Below are positions 33,920 through 47,247 of a stretch of DNA of 64,000 nucleotides, in pieces; the stretch's first letter is position 1; each line of letters starts with the position of its first letter. The position numbers and the translations under genes were made by a program. The notes beneath the pieces were generated by a model. It did not search any database. It worked only from the letters and a program-made list of their open reading frames with translations, and was not told the origin of the DNA. Origin of the DNA: Aphelocoma coerulescens. Taxonomy: Eukaryota; Chordata; Aves; Passeriformes; Corvidae. The stretch spans positions 88,458,004 through 88,522,003 of the forward strand of contig NC_091015.1 in assembly GCF_041296385.1 (NCBI RefSeq). The letters run 5' to 3'.

Positions 33920-36900
33920 GATTCAGAATGAGAAATAAACCTAAGAATGTAGTAACATTGAGTCTACTCTTACCTTATGTCAAGAAGTCAACTATGTTTT
34001 ATATACAATATTTTCCTTATATTTATATGCATGTGCTTTGGGAAGCTGCATTCAATTGAAGCATGAATATACATGATTTTTTAAGAAATATACAAATTTT
34101 AATGCATTGTTTTCAGTTATGAACCTTTGAAACGTGATGTTTTTGCAGAATAAAAGCATGAAAGATGCGTGAATTCATATCAGTAGATATGTTTCCAGAA
34201 ATGAGGAAATTTCTGTGGCATTTGTTGCATATTTAGCATGTTTGGCAAACAGCATAGGACTCCTGTGTGTATCACTCTTTGCTGGTTAGTACTTGCTCTT
34301 ATGGACTTCTCAAGGATGAATTAAGTTAAAGGGTCATGGCTAATGGTGATAGGTTTGCATTCTTGTTTATGATGAATTACGTTCCTATCACATAGGAATT
34401 ACATTCTTATCAAAATTCAAGGATGCCAAGAAGACAGCCACCATTTCCTGACAGTTTCTTCTTATTGCATGGTCATTCAGACCACCATTTAAAAAGGATT
34501 CAATAGACAATGTGCTTTAACCCCATCGGCCCAAAGCCAGACATGTCAAACTGGCAGGAGCTGACAGTGTGACATTGGCTCCAGTATCATTCCACCAACA
34601 ATGGGGAATTTGTGAATGCACGAGGCTGGAACTCTCTCCTCCTACTGGCAGCTCTACATACTGAATATGAGCTATTTTAAATTTATTTTTTATATTGAAT
34701 TTTACATCAGCATCTCGTACAAGGGGATGTCCCAAACATCTGGTTAAGGTTAATGTTTTTGCCTCTACACTACAGACATTTTCTATGCTTTTTTCTGACA
34801 AATTGTATTTCTCTCGTTGAACTCTTCAAAGTGTCAGATTTAAATGGAAAAAATAGCTGTTAAAAGAGTTAAAGTCATTAGTTACAAAGGCTTTGTTATT
34901 TTCATGCTGTATGACCTACATAGAGACAGGAGCAAGAATGTAAGAGGTATGAATCTGAAATATATTTAATTTTTGACAGTTTACTTTAAACTTACTTCAT
35001 AACTAACATAATTATCTTTGAGTATTTACTGATTACTTCAAATCTTGATCAATGGGATTACAATAAATTTTACAAGTAAATAAACATCTCAGTTACATAA
35101 TCTTCAAATTTCTGTTCTGAATGGAGATGGAACTACATACAAAGGAGACCTGCTGCTTGCTCAGCAAAGGTACCAACAGTGTCCTGCCTGTGTTGACTTC
35201 CCTGGTCTGTTTTCCTCCCTAAATAAACAGGCTGCTTTTAGGATGATAAAGCTTTCTTGGGTGCACTTGTAATGGGATAATGCAAATGTCAACCTCTTCT
35301 TGCATGAAAGGCTTTCAGTCACAACCTCAGGCAATCTCTGCAAGGGCTTTATAAGCAGTATGTTTCCCTACCTTCTCTCACAGACGGCTGTCCACGTTAG
35401 CCAAAATGTTAAAACATCCACCTGGAGAAGACACAAATGACAATTCAGAGTATCAGCTTGCACTGGGACTCATTTCATATTACTTTAAGATATGGAACTG
35501 TGAGCTGTGGCAGCTGTGGAAACAGCCATGCCACCCACCCATCCTTGCAGCTTGTGGTGCAATTGTGTAGGTGAAAGCTGGGATTAGCTAGTATGTGGCA
35601 TGAATATTGCAGGAGTGTAAACCAGAACGCTTAAATTAATGATACCTATGTTTTGTTCAGCTGAATTAATTGCAGCTTATTCAGATCAGCTCATATTTTT
35701 CTGAAACAGTCCATTGAGTTCTAATTTTCTGATTTCAGCCTCTGTCCTAAAATTACACTCTTGGATCATTAAAGCCCAAGAAGCTCAACAAGCTCTCCAA
35801 ATAATTGAACAAGATGAAATTCCCTTTGTGAAATTGAGAGCTACCTTTTTTTACTAATTAATTTGTTTCAGTAATAACAACAATTACAACAGGAACAAAA
35901 TAGTCAAGAAAATGGTTGTGTGAAGGCAAACCTCCACGGTCACCAGATACCCTTTTCTCCTTACCTTTTTCAAAGTAGTTTGAATTTTGCTAAAATCAGA
36001 GTGCACAAAGCAGTGGGACTTTAATTTTCACAAAAAATAATAATACAGTCTTCTGAGCATTGGAAATCTTCCTCCCTTTAAGTCTTCTCCTTACTTATTC
36101 CAAGGTTTTTAATCCAACTAATTGAGAATAAAATCAGGCCCCGGAAGGAAAAAAAGCATATAACTCTTATGTGGTACTATTCCTTGTGTACACTTAAACA
36201 TCAGGTTCTTAAGAAGACCAAGTAAAGATTTATCAGGAATAACAGGCGAAGGTCTTCTGTTGTCTAACATAGGTATTTATAGCATTTGAAGAAATTTCTA
36301 ATTTTTACTAACAAGAACATACTAATTGTTTTACCAAAAGTGACAGGTCTCTATCATTATTGAGAATATGCACACCTGCCAACAAAGGGGGAAACACAAT
36401 TACAGATTCTTTAGGAGACAGTTAAAAACACTTGTCAATACATGACACAGTACAGAATACATTAAGAACTTGCTACTTCTAGCTTATAGTTTGAGGAGAC
36501 ACCATAATAATTTGATATTCAAGTACATAACTGCAAAAGCTGTGGACAAAATATGTGTTGGGGTTTTTTTGCAAACAAATAGAACTTTTTATTCCACAGG
36601 AACCTTACAGAAGAGAAAGATATATCCCTATGAGTATTACATAGACATAGCTTACATAGACATACTTACGCAGAAAACTTTCCTAAAATTCACAAATGCC
36701 AAAAAAAAAGAAAAACCCACGGAAGAAAGTATTCTTACTACCATCTCAGAAACAGATCATGAATTCCGAAATAAATTAGTCAGAGAGGCATAAGAAATAT
36801 TTTATTACCCTTGAATAATCAGGCAAGATATAGCTGTGGTGAAAATGCTTGCAAGGAGCTAATTGTCAAAGTGGAGTTCTCTTGGTTTGTTCTGTTTTTC

Positions 36901-37544
36901 TGTAAGATAAATAGTTAAAGTATCAAGGCTGTGTATCTAGAGTTTTTTTTCATTTATTCTTTGTAGACAGCAATGTGCTAAATACATAATTTATGGAGAA
37001 TAGTTTACAAAGGTGTACCTGGGAGATGTGCAATTTTTTTTTTTTTTACAACAAAAAATTTTATAGAAACTGATAATAGATTTTCAACTAGAAGTGTCAG
37101 ATTTGTTTCAGACAATGCATTTTATTATATTTTTTGGATACTTCAGGGAGCTAGAGAAGTACGTTTTTAGTGAAAAGTGTATAGGAAAACAAAAGAACAA
37201 CATTTCATTGAAAGAAAAAGTAGAAAAAAACCCAAACCATGACCTGCTCTATGAAATGATTGTTTCTGTATATATTTTACTGTCATGTCTATTGGGTTCC
37301 CAGAATATTTTGGTATTATCAGAAATTATTCTTACCCTTAAAAATAAAATCAATAATAAACCATATACAATAGAGATTATTTGTAAATACATTTTTAATT
37401 TCAATTTTCCCTTCTGTCTTCAACCTTGTCACTTTTTTTGTTTGTTTTTTTTTTTTTTTAATCCTATAGGAAACAAGAACATAGAAATAAATAGGCTACA
37501 CATTTGAAGCATCTAGAAAGCTGCTCTTCAAGAAGAATCTGTAT
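33920..37544. other. No gene recognised
   Basis: AT-rich unique sequence with poly(T) runs near 37031 and 37440. The 107-codon ORF at 36470-36793 and the 137-codon ORF at 37094-37507 are Lys/Ile/Asn-rich, as expected by chance in AT-rich DNA. Confidence 0.5.
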
Positions 37545-37870
37545 TTACAAGGTTCAGGACAACATCATCCTGGTTCCAGCCAGGACAAGGTGAATATTTG
37601 AAGTAGCCAGAAGGGGCTATTCTATACCGCTTCACATCACTGATGGAGCAAGGGGGAGAGAGTCTCTGGTCAGGTAAAGTGGCAGCAGTTTGCTCATTAC
37701 CTGTTGTGCATTACCAGTTTCTGCATGGGCACCTTTCTGGTAAACACTTTTATTAACATTGTTGCCATTACCCTTGGTGTCTTATCTCATTGCTGTTTCC
37801 AGTAAATTGTTCTCATCTTGATGCCATGAAGATTTTTTGCCTTTTCTTTTATACCCCTTTTATACCTTTT
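37545..37870 (+). mobile_element. ERV LTR fragment
   Basis: Contains TCCTGGTTCCAGCCAGGACA, TAGCCAGAAGGGGCTA, GGTCAGGTAAAGTGGCAGC, GCATTACCAGTTTCTGCATG and CTTATCTCATTGCTGTTTCC, which I recognise as an avian ERV LTR layout on the plus strand. The 3' end is worn and no duplication is visible. Confidence 0.6.
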
Positions 37871-37920
37871 TTACAATTTCTGTATTCCTAATGCTTTTTT
37901 CCTTCATTCTTGGACTTATT

Positions 37921-38436
37921 TGTCAAGCTAAGAGACTAAACATTTTAGAAGCTTCATAGCCAGGGATAAGTGTGCCCCAGACCCCAAGGTCCTCTCCAGA
38001 ACACATTCTGTAAACCAAGATAGAACCATCCAGGGCAAGGTTCCTTGGGGAGGGGGGCTCACTTGAGCCTCTCATTGGGGAATCTTTGATAGATATGCTA
38101 ATTAGTAAAACCTATAATGTTATACCCGATCTTTTGGGGCTTTCAGCGGGGTGCATTTCGATGCATATGACCTGGACGTATGCACCTAAGAATCCTTAAA
38201 ATAAATACCAAGGTAAAATCCCTTTTCCCCTTCTAACTGTGTTTGACTCTTGATTTTAAGACCAGGAAAAGGCATCAATCTCAACCTGTAACCTCTACCT
38301 TTCGTGCCTCCAGTTCTACTCTCCATCCCACCATGCGGGAAGAGAAAGGGTAGTGTGAGTGAGCAAGCAGCACATGGTTTGGAGTGTTTCAATAAGAATG
38401 CTAAGTCGGGGAACACGATTCCAAAACCACAAAACA
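37921..38436 (+). mobile_element. ERV LTR, second family, near-complete
   Basis: The plus strand contains TGCCCCAGACCCCAAGGTCC, GGGAGGGGGGCTCACTTGAG, CTATAATGTTATACCCGATC, GCATATGACCTGGACGTATG and a polyadenylation signal in CCTTAAAATAAATACCAAGG. It probably ends ATTCCAAAACCACAAAACA at 38436. TGTCAAGC at 37921 is a possible start. It is well preserved compared with neighbouring elements. Boundaries are uncertain and no target duplication was found. Confidence 0.62.
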
Positions 38437-40444
38437 TTGTAAGTTCTGACACACCAATTTTGGTACACAAAATAAAACATGTGAAACCTCAGTATTTTTT
38501 TTATAAAGACATTATGGAATTATTTTTACCTTTGTTTCCATGTTATGGAAAAAAACACAACTTTGTAACTAAAAGTCCTTAATATCTTCAGCATCTTTTA
38601 AAAACCTCAAAAATGGTTTCACTGTGCCTTAATTCATGCACATGGGACATTGCTTTAGTGCTCAAAACCAATTTTCCAAAACCCAGTGGACAAAAATGGT
38701 ATTCAAGATTCAAATCTTGAACTAAAATACACAGTGTTCATTTTAACACTCTGTACAGTTCATGATTCAAATGATGAACAAGAGAAGAATCATCTTCTGG
38801 TGGCAATTTCAGGATGTTAGAGTCAGTTCAAGACATAGCAGTTACTATGCTGATTTTCACTTGCAGTAAGTTAAAATAGGGACAGAAAACACCTCCACCG
38901 CAGTAGTCTTTCCTCCCTCCTGAGCACAGGGCGTAGGCAGTGAAGGAAGATGCTTTTCTTGCCAGTTTCACTCCTGTTTGAAGAGACTGTACTGACTCTA
39001 AGTCTTATTTTCCTAAGCTTTTCATTTAGCAACAATCTGTTTGATATCTCTTCTACTTTAAAGGGACTGTCCAGTAGATTTATGGGCAATTTGTTATGTA
39101 GACAGAAGGGAAAGGAATACATATTAGATAACTCCTCTTAATGCTACCTGGCTGCATTCCACACAGTAATAAAAAAAGTTTGGAAGCAGTTTGTGGTACT
39201 TGATCTCAGATCTAGAACACAGTATTTTTGCACTTACATTTATGCAGACATAGCCCTGGGTGTGTGAATTTCTTGGCCTCTGAACTCCTTCAAGAAACGT
39301 TTTTAATTGACAAAATTTTTGGGGGAAAAAAAGGGTATCAAAAAAAGTTATGGTGTTTGGATTTTTTCTGATAATAAGAATTAGGTAGAGGAGAAATACT
39401 TCATGTGTCCAGTTGATTGCAGAGATAATGCATGAGCTCATTACTAGCCATAGAAACTCCTACAGAAAGCATGGATATGTACTGCAACTACGGAGGAACA
39501 TGTTATATAAATCATGCTTCAATTTCTGATTAGTTATGCTCAAAATATCATATTGTTTTGAGGAAAACATTTTCATTTAGCTTTGGCAATAGCAAATGAC
39601 TGCTTATCTGCACAGGTCAAGAGTTTACCTGTTCTTTGTCTATGGAGTACACAGATGTGGGATACAGGTGAGGATGCAGGTTATATGTAATCTACGCTAA
39701 GAAAGAGATACCTCCTCTATGCATAGATCTTTAAAATAGAGATATTTAGTTGTGCTTAAGTACCAGAAACAGTCCAGTTGCAATAGAACAGAACTTGATG
39801 ACAGCACTCACTTTTATTCTAGTAGCCTCATGCTGCATCACCCCAAATAACTTCTGACTTCATTTAGGCATGGTGTGATGAAAAGTGAAAGCATTTTGCT
39901 GTACCTCCTTGCACCTTTTTCTCTGTGAAACTATGAGAACACCCAGTTTTGGTTTTGTTTTTCTTAATATTTTTCAAAGGTTGAAAGTTGGCATGAGTTG
40001 TCTGCAGAGCTACATACAAATAACTGATCCATAAAACGCACAGAAATCGTATAGGAGGTGGCAAGTCTGGAAAAGGCAATGAGCTGCACAGTTCTCTATT
40101 TTTTAAGTTTACTTCCACAATAAAGCTTGAAATTGAAATTTAATCATAAGGCTGTAAAAACTGAAAAAGCAATAAGTTTGCAATATTTTATCTCAAAAAA
40201 TAATCACTTAGTTAAGAGAAACTTTTTGGTTCATAGTCTTCGAAAGCATAAACTCATTGCCATTCAGACATAGATTATACTTTTTAGACAGAAAATGTGG
40301 TCTGTAATGTAGCTCTATTGGCCTAATAAAATATTTTGCTTCAAATCGTGCTGTAATTATGGTTTAAGGATGGTAACAATAATTGGGATTTCATTATAAA
40401 AATGAGCTGTAGTTGTTTCGTTTATAAATAATTCAGGAATTAAT
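38437..40444. other. No gene recognised
   Basis: AT-rich unique sequence. No coding or RNA signal seen. Confidence 0.5.
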
Positions 40445-40450
40445 CTTAAT

Positions 40451-40736
40451 TGTCAGGGTCCCTCCCCCCCACCATATAGCCCTGGGAGAGGGGCCCTGAG
40501 GGGAGAGAGATGGAGTTTCCCTAGCCCCTGGTCAGCCTCATTCCCCATTGGTCGCTTTGTGTTCTGCTGCGTGGGGAAGGACCCCGGGGATTGTAACAGT
40601 TCCTCAGCAGAGCCCCAGCCATGCGGCTGGGGAAATAAACATCTCTGAAACATCTATCAAGAATCTGTCCATATATATTTCTTTTCCACGGGACTCCTTG
40701 TTTGATACATCATGTTACAGTATCCCCACTGCAACA
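40451..40736 (+). mobile_element. Solo LTR with perfect 6-bp duplication
   Basis: 286 bp from TGTCAGGGTCCC to CCCCACTGCAACA. It is flanked by identical CTTAAT at 40445-40450 and 40737-40742. It has a CCAAT box (CCCCATTGGTC) and polyadenylation signal (GGGGAAATAAACATCTC). It is the sister of the LTR at 6509-6791. A 6-bp duplication and short length fit an ERV2 (beta/alpha-like) family. No internal retroviral sequence remains, so it arose by LTR-LTR recombination. Confidence 0.93.
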
Positions 40737-40969
40737 CTTAATCATTTTGGTCACATTTATTATCTTCAGTTGTTTCATTTGTTCCTCAGAGTAGATGACT
40801 ATTTATTTGTAAATATATTTTTTTTTTTTACTCTTTGGGCTCTTTGTGGCTTTTGGTTGAGGTTTTGGGGGGATTATTTTAGGTTTTTTAATAACATATA
40901 TTTTTCTACTGCTTGAAAAAATAGCGGCAATATTTAAATGTGATTTTTTTATTATATATTGTCCCAACA

Positions 40970-41347
40970 TGGAGCAGACTGGGAGTGCACAAGAAGTTAG
41001 GAAGGGACACAGCTAGGACAGGTAACCCCAACTGACCAAAGGTACATTTCATACCCTGTGTTCAACAATACAAAGCTGGGAGAATAAGAACAGGGGGACA
41101 TTAGGAGAGATGGCATTTGCCTTCTCAAGTAACTGTTATGTGCCATTTCCTGGGGAGGGCTGAACACTTGCCTGTCTATGAGAAGTAGTGAATGAACCAA
41201 TTTTGCTTTGCTTATGCGCATGTTTGGGTTTTTTTCCTCTATAAATGGCCTTTTTCTCAACTCATGGGTTTGTCTTACTTTTATACTTTTGATTCTCACA
41301 CCCATCTTAACATGACAAGAGTGAGCAAGCAGCTGCACAGGGTTAGA
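40970..41347 (+). mobile_element. 5'-truncated ERVL-like LTR
   Basis: Shares ordered blocks with the LTRs at 53552-54134 (reverse) and 56892-57490: GTGCACAAGAAGTTAGGAAG, GGACACAGCTAGGACAGG, CCCAACTGACCAAAGG, CCTGGGGAGGGCTGAACAC, TGAGAAGTAGTGAATGAA, then GAGTGAGCAAGCAGCTGC. The first third of the LTR is absent. Confidence 0.82.
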
Positions 41348-44300
41348 ATACAACAATGTACTTAATATTTCAAGAATGTCTATTAGTTAGTTAAATGAGA
41401 CTGACTCTGTTCTTGCTGCACAGTCCAGCATCTAAACTTATCAGAGGACAAGTAAAATTCAGTACCTTTCCCCAGACAAACCAAAATAACAGGATAAAAT
41501 AGGGATATCAACTAGCCTGGTGACTCCATGGTGTCCAGGCTTAGATTTTGCTTTGGATGGAAGAGGCCATACGATATCTTCAAAAATGATTCAAAAGTGG
41601 CTTGTTTAGAAGTTTCTGGAGCAGAATGCATTCTTCTACAAAGAACATATAATCAAAAAACCACACAGATGTTATAACACATGAAACCACAATGGAGAAT
41701 CACAAAAAGAAGAGGTGACAAATCTTAAATACAAAGCAGATATATATGGGATATTTACATAAATAAAAAAGATATGCATCTTTTCAAAACCAGAAAAGTA
41801 AATGAGTACTTTCTGCTCCATTGAGCATATGTCAAACTGTGCATTGATGGAGAAGAATAACTGGGAAAATATTGATGTAATCTCCTGTGTATGACAGGTC
41901 AGTAAGCTGTCTTGTCTCTTCTCCTGACACTGTGTGCTGCATATTTTGGTCTTTTGAGATTTGTACTGAAATGTAGTTTTTAAAACAAATTGTGAAGAAA
42001 ATCCTGGGTGGATACGACAACTCAGCAGTATAACAGGTGCCTTCTTTGCTCTTTTTTTTTAATTTAATAATCATGGTTTACATCTACTGTAGATGTAGAA
42101 AGAAAAAGTCTTTATTCACATCATCATCTAATTTTAACTTGAAAAGCTAACAGTTACAAGTTTTCTCTCAGTAAAATTTTATAATGCTGTTTTAGTGTCT
42201 CCTCAGGTATGCCTTCAGAAATTGATGTAAAAATGAAATTTTGTATTTATATATATTTTGATTTTGGCATTTATCCAAAGTAAATGAGCTATTTACAGTG
42301 AAGCCTACTATTGATGTGATACTAAACAGAAATATATGAAAAAAATACCATGAGGATCAAAAAAAATCCTCCACCTACAGAAGAATCAGCCTTTGGAAGA
42401 GTTCTTCATTTGGAACAGCAAGTGTAAAGCATCTCACTAGGTTAGAAGTGGAGGTAACAAATTTTGTCAACAAAAGTGCACTGGATAAACTAGTAAGGAA
42501 CTGGTGTCTGGGGTTGTCCACCTCTCATCATATCACATTCAATAAAGTAACATAGTATAGAGATATTAAATATTTCAAGTTCAAAAAACTACCGTCAAAT
42601 CTAAAGTATTTTCAGTATGATTCTACCTGGAGTACTCATGTTTCTGCTGTAAGGAACTACAGCACTGTTTATCAGAAAAAGAGATTGAAACACAAAAAAA
42701 TGGCCACAGGTTTTCAAGAAAATAACCTGTCACCAAGAAAATGGATCTGTGATGACTTTCAGACTTCCCTGATTGATGATGTAAGAAGAGCACAAATAAC
42801 ACTTGTTGCGTGAGCACTGTTGTGTGTCAGCTGAGAATAATTTTAGTCTGTTCTTGGACCTCTCTTGGTGGTGTCTGTGGGCTACCTCTCTTAAGAGGTG
42901 GGAACAGCTATCCCAACACAGAAGTGACTGACACTTTAAAGTACAGTGACACATTATTGACCAATTACTTAATGCATCGTTTCATAATCAACAAACAGAA
43001 TTTTCATTAAAATTGTTCCATCATTAACTAAAAATAGCAAGGCAACATTTAAAGTAGCTTGTTTAAGTGCAGGTTCTTGCCATTCTTTGATGTTATGTCA
43101 AGACCTTCTCTGTTTTGTTTACCACAATTCTCTCCTGCCCTCACCAGTCACTTCCTCTGTTCTCAGGAGGAACAGCCAAACAGAAAAATTATCTTGTCTG
43201 CCATGGGCAGTCAAGTCTGTCTTCACATTTTCTCCTGCTTGCTGCAGTTTTCAATGGATTTGGTCAAGTTTATGCTATTTCTGAGTTAGCTTAAATTCAA
43301 ATGCTGCCTCCTCATTTACAGAGTTGACATCATTCTTGTGACTAGTTTTCCAAAGCCTAGAACCCAATCTGAACAACAGTGCTACCTGCTGGCTCTGCAA
43401 ACATGTTTCAATTCAGAGTGCATTGAGAAACCTCACCAAAATCTAGGGTTTTACAGACAGCAATCAGAAGCTGGAAACACCTTGCAAGGCTGGATCTTCA
43501 ATACTGACAAACAGTAATTACAGGAATGATTGCAGCAAAACTTATTTCATTGTACTTGCATAAACCCAACAAATTATCCAGTCTTTAAAAAAATTAAACA
43601 GCATGACATTTATATTTTCAGTTGGGAACCAAACTGAGCATTTAAATTTTTACATTTTTTTCTATTTTTGCATTCCATTTTTTAAGCCTTCAGTTTCTAT
43701 TATCCTTGTTTCTGCTTGTGTCATCACATTGTCTGGATTTCATGTTTATTTAGTAGCCATGACTCAGTTGTACCCAAGACTGCTGCACAGTAAGAAGCTG
43801 TAAAATGGTTGTACCTTTAAATGTGACATTTAGAGTAATGATACAAGAAAAACAGTTGTTGAAAATTCTCTGTATTATAGAAAGCCTTGTCAGATTAAAG
43901 AATTAAGACTCATTAAAGAAATTTGAAGCAGACAAAGAGTTTGATGCCTTCAGACAAATCTTTACAAGATAAATCTAAGCATCTTTGAACTGCAGAACAT
44001 CACAGCAAGATGCAGGCCCCATAATGATACCAGAGATTCTACTCAGAAGCTTAGAAATTCTGGGTTTCATTCCTGATGTTTCCATCTGGTTTTGATATTA
44101 TTTTTGGCCATTTAAATGATTTGCATAATTGCAATTATTGTGAAACAGGATAATGCTGTGATTTGATACTTATAAAATGTCACTGAGTTGGTTTAATGAT
44201 ATATTGGAAAAGTCACATTTAGTATATTTTTCAAAGGCTGGATACATGTCACTATTTCTTTCTCAGTGTCTGCTCTTTGTTATGGAGCATCAAATGAGGT

Positions 44301-45482
44301 TTTCATATAGCAGTCAGATCTCTTGAGAACCAAGTTTTTTAGATGTTTTCAGCAAATTGAAAGAACTCTACATCAAATAAAAATTGGATTCAATTTCACT
44401 TTTCATGTGATTGACGCTAGCACAAATAGAAAATATTTCATTTAATGATTGAATTAAATATCTGGCAAAATTAGATAAGGTTAATGATCAGTTTTAGCTT
44501 CATATTTAATGTTCCTCCCGAGACTACTTTTCACAGAAATTTATTGCGTGTTTACTGTGTATAGAGTAAGACATAAAACAAATTCATTAATAACATATAA
44601 GAAAAACAAGTTTTCTTTAGAGTGTTAAATATCGCTACATATAGACATAGCAAATGCAAGAATCTTTGAATGAAAATGAGATCTCAAGTTTGTTTAAATA
44701 ATGCATTATTACTTATTTGCTTAGGTCATAGTTATGGGTTCTTGTTTTCATTTTAACAAACGTGGTTGCCAATACAGCAATAAATATTGAAAAGTTTATT
44801 CACAAAGTGCAACTAAATTATGTTTATTATGGATTTTTTAATTTCTCCCTGGAAATATGGTTTATAAAGCTGAAATATATATATTTTCAACAGACAGACT
44901 CATTTTATTTCTGTTTAGGTCACACAGCACATCTTTATATATTTTAATGAATTTCATAAACATTTTATAGATTTTTTTGAAGTAAATGTGTTAACGCACA
45001 GCAGTTAACATAATTCACACTAATTTTTACAGACTTTCCTTTTCTTAGTTGTTTCTGAAGACATATTTATACTGTGATCATTTAACTATCATTAAAATAG
45101 CTTATATAAATTGTATATTGCAATAAAAAGATGTATTTACCAATGAGTTTTTCTTGTCCCCTCCCCTTTTTTTTTTTTTTGGTGTGCATGTGAATATGCC
45201 CAGGTTCACAATTGCTGCTCACAGGAATCCAGGATTTTAGAGTCTTCATCTTCTTAAAAGTTTTTCCCTGACTCTAATACCATCAAATACATTTTAACTG
45301 GCTTGGCACTCTTAGAAATGGATTGTCATAAAATCTGTATGGGTACCCAAGAATTTATATAAAAATCTTCTCCTTCAAAATCTAATACCAGTATCTCAGT
45401 CTTCAGTTCACCCCTTCACATTAGCCTCACACTGCTGTGGACCTTTTGGATCATGTATATATTTGTAAATGTCTGATGCATC
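41348..45482. other. No gene recognised
   Basis: AT-rich unique sequence. 42800-43300 has slightly higher GC with short ORFs but no family signal. A poly(T) run lies at about 45165. Confidence 0.55.
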
Positions 45483-45587
45483 TGGATGTGGTCAAGGGCA
45501 ACTGCCTCTAGGTATTAAGGGGAGGTTAGCTCAGATGAATTCCAGAGGTCCCCTCCAATCTCAAACAATCTCTGTGATTATGTGATA
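45483..45587 (+). mobile_element. Short CR1 3' tail
   Basis: GGATGTGGTCAAGGGCAACT, then CCAGAGGTCCCCTCCAATCT, then AAACAATCTCTGTGATTATG resembles the last ~100 bp of CR1 on the plus strand, including its terminal CTGTGATT-type repeat. Confidence 0.65.
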
Positions 45588-46375
45588 AAACTCCACTTGA
45601 TAGGCAGTCTTAAAACTGCCTCTTGATTCCACAGTTCTCTAACTTAATGAGTTGTGATGTAACATTATCATTCATGGAGCCTTGAGATAAACAGCAACAG
45701 TGGAGAATTCCTAGTGCCAGTCTTCTGTGGGAGAAGGGACATTGGTTCTATTAGGAATCAGTACATCTAAAAAGAAAAAAACACTCCAGCTGGGCTGGTT
45801 AAAAGCATCAACAGTTTGGAAACTAAACAGAAATCCCTTTTGTCCTTTGTCTAGTATTCTTTTACCTCACTTTGACTCTCCTAATCCAGTTTACAAAAAT
45901 GGAGTTCATTTATGGAATTATTTAAGAGCATGCATTTACTGCATTCTATATCTGGAACAAAACCCAGCCCAAAAAATAATTCCCCTTACATATAAAGAGA
46001 CAACTATTGTAAACAAGCACCTATTAACTCTACAGAAATATGTGTCAAGCAGTCCAGCAAGATAAAGAAGGTAGTAACTCCAGGAAGCTTTGATTTACTG
46101 ACAAAGTAAGACAAGAAGGATAAATGACGAAATGAAACATTCTGCAGAGTTTCAGTTGCCTAGAAATCACATTTATTGCTTGGTCTTTGTAAATTAATTT
46201 GTTTTATGAAGGTGCTTATGAATGCTAAAACAAGTGCTAAAAAATGGCCATAAAAGAACTAATGTTTGAAACTTTGTTAGTCTTCTCAGGCAGGTTATAT
46301 TTTATATCACTTTATATTTTCTACAGTGCTCAGATATTTCAAGCTCCATGTTACAGGAGTTTTTAAATAAACAAT

Positions 46376-46464
46376 TTCATATTAAATAATGTTTTATTTA
46401 ATATAATAATAATTATTAATATTTAATAATATTTAATAATATAATTTTATATTAAATAAACAAA
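46376..46464. repeat. AT-rich low-complexity patch
   Basis: Consists of overlapping TTAATAAT, ATTTAATA and ATTAAATAA words with many small palindromes. Confidence 0.85.
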
Positions 46465-47187
46465 AAATATTTAGGGTGTTTTTTAGATTAAGATATGCAT
46501 CAACCCAATACCTAGCAGCAAATGAAACATAAGAGACCTCTCCACAGAATTCTCTGTGCAATTCTCTGAGCAAGTATTGATCACTTTTAAATACTTCACC
46601 ATATACAGACTATTTTCTTGCTACTATTTTTCTTAATATACCTATGAAATATTATTCTTAAGCATTATTTCTTCTGAGGAGCGTATTCACAGACGTGCAG
46701 TATATTATCTGGTGCTTATGCACCTGTGGCTCTTAATAGCACAGTATTTCTTTTTGTTTATGGAAAATATCTAACTTTGACTTGTGAATTTTGGAGCATT
46801 TGAACCAAGCTTTTGTCTCAGCTGTAGGATGTTGTGGACGCTTTGCATAAATTAAAAACAAAGTGGCTTTAAACTTTCTGGAATGTAATCCTTCCCCCCA
46901 GCCTCATGCCGATGACGAGTTTTCTTACATTTTTCCTTGAAACGATACAGTAAATTAGTATTTTCAACTTTTCAACATAAATACAGCCTGTCAATTTGAA
47001 GGGAACACTATGCACCTATAAAGAATGCTCATTTTGGAGACTTCTAAAGATAACCAGATAGCACTTCAATCATCGAGAATTTTTCTGTATTGTCTTTGAT
47101 TCCAAGGGAGTGCACATGTGAGTTCTAAGAGCTTTTCTGGGTGCTGATGTCAGTTTGCCTAGAACACAATGTTATCTTGATGCATAG

Positions 47188-47247
47188 AATATAGAACCTC
47201 TTATAATTGTTAATTGTTAACCTAATATAGAACCTCTTATAATTGTT
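47188..47247 (+). repeat. 36-bp tandem duplication, 1.7 copies
   Basis: A 24-bp string starting AATATAGAACCTC and ending AATTGTT occurs identically at 47188-47211 and 47224-47247. The 12-bp linker is TAATTGTTAACC-like. Confidence 0.93.

Noticed and set aside
36470..36793. 107-codon Lys/Tyr/Ile-rich ORF
   Set aside because: Composition follows AT-rich DNA; no motif, splice context or homology recognised.
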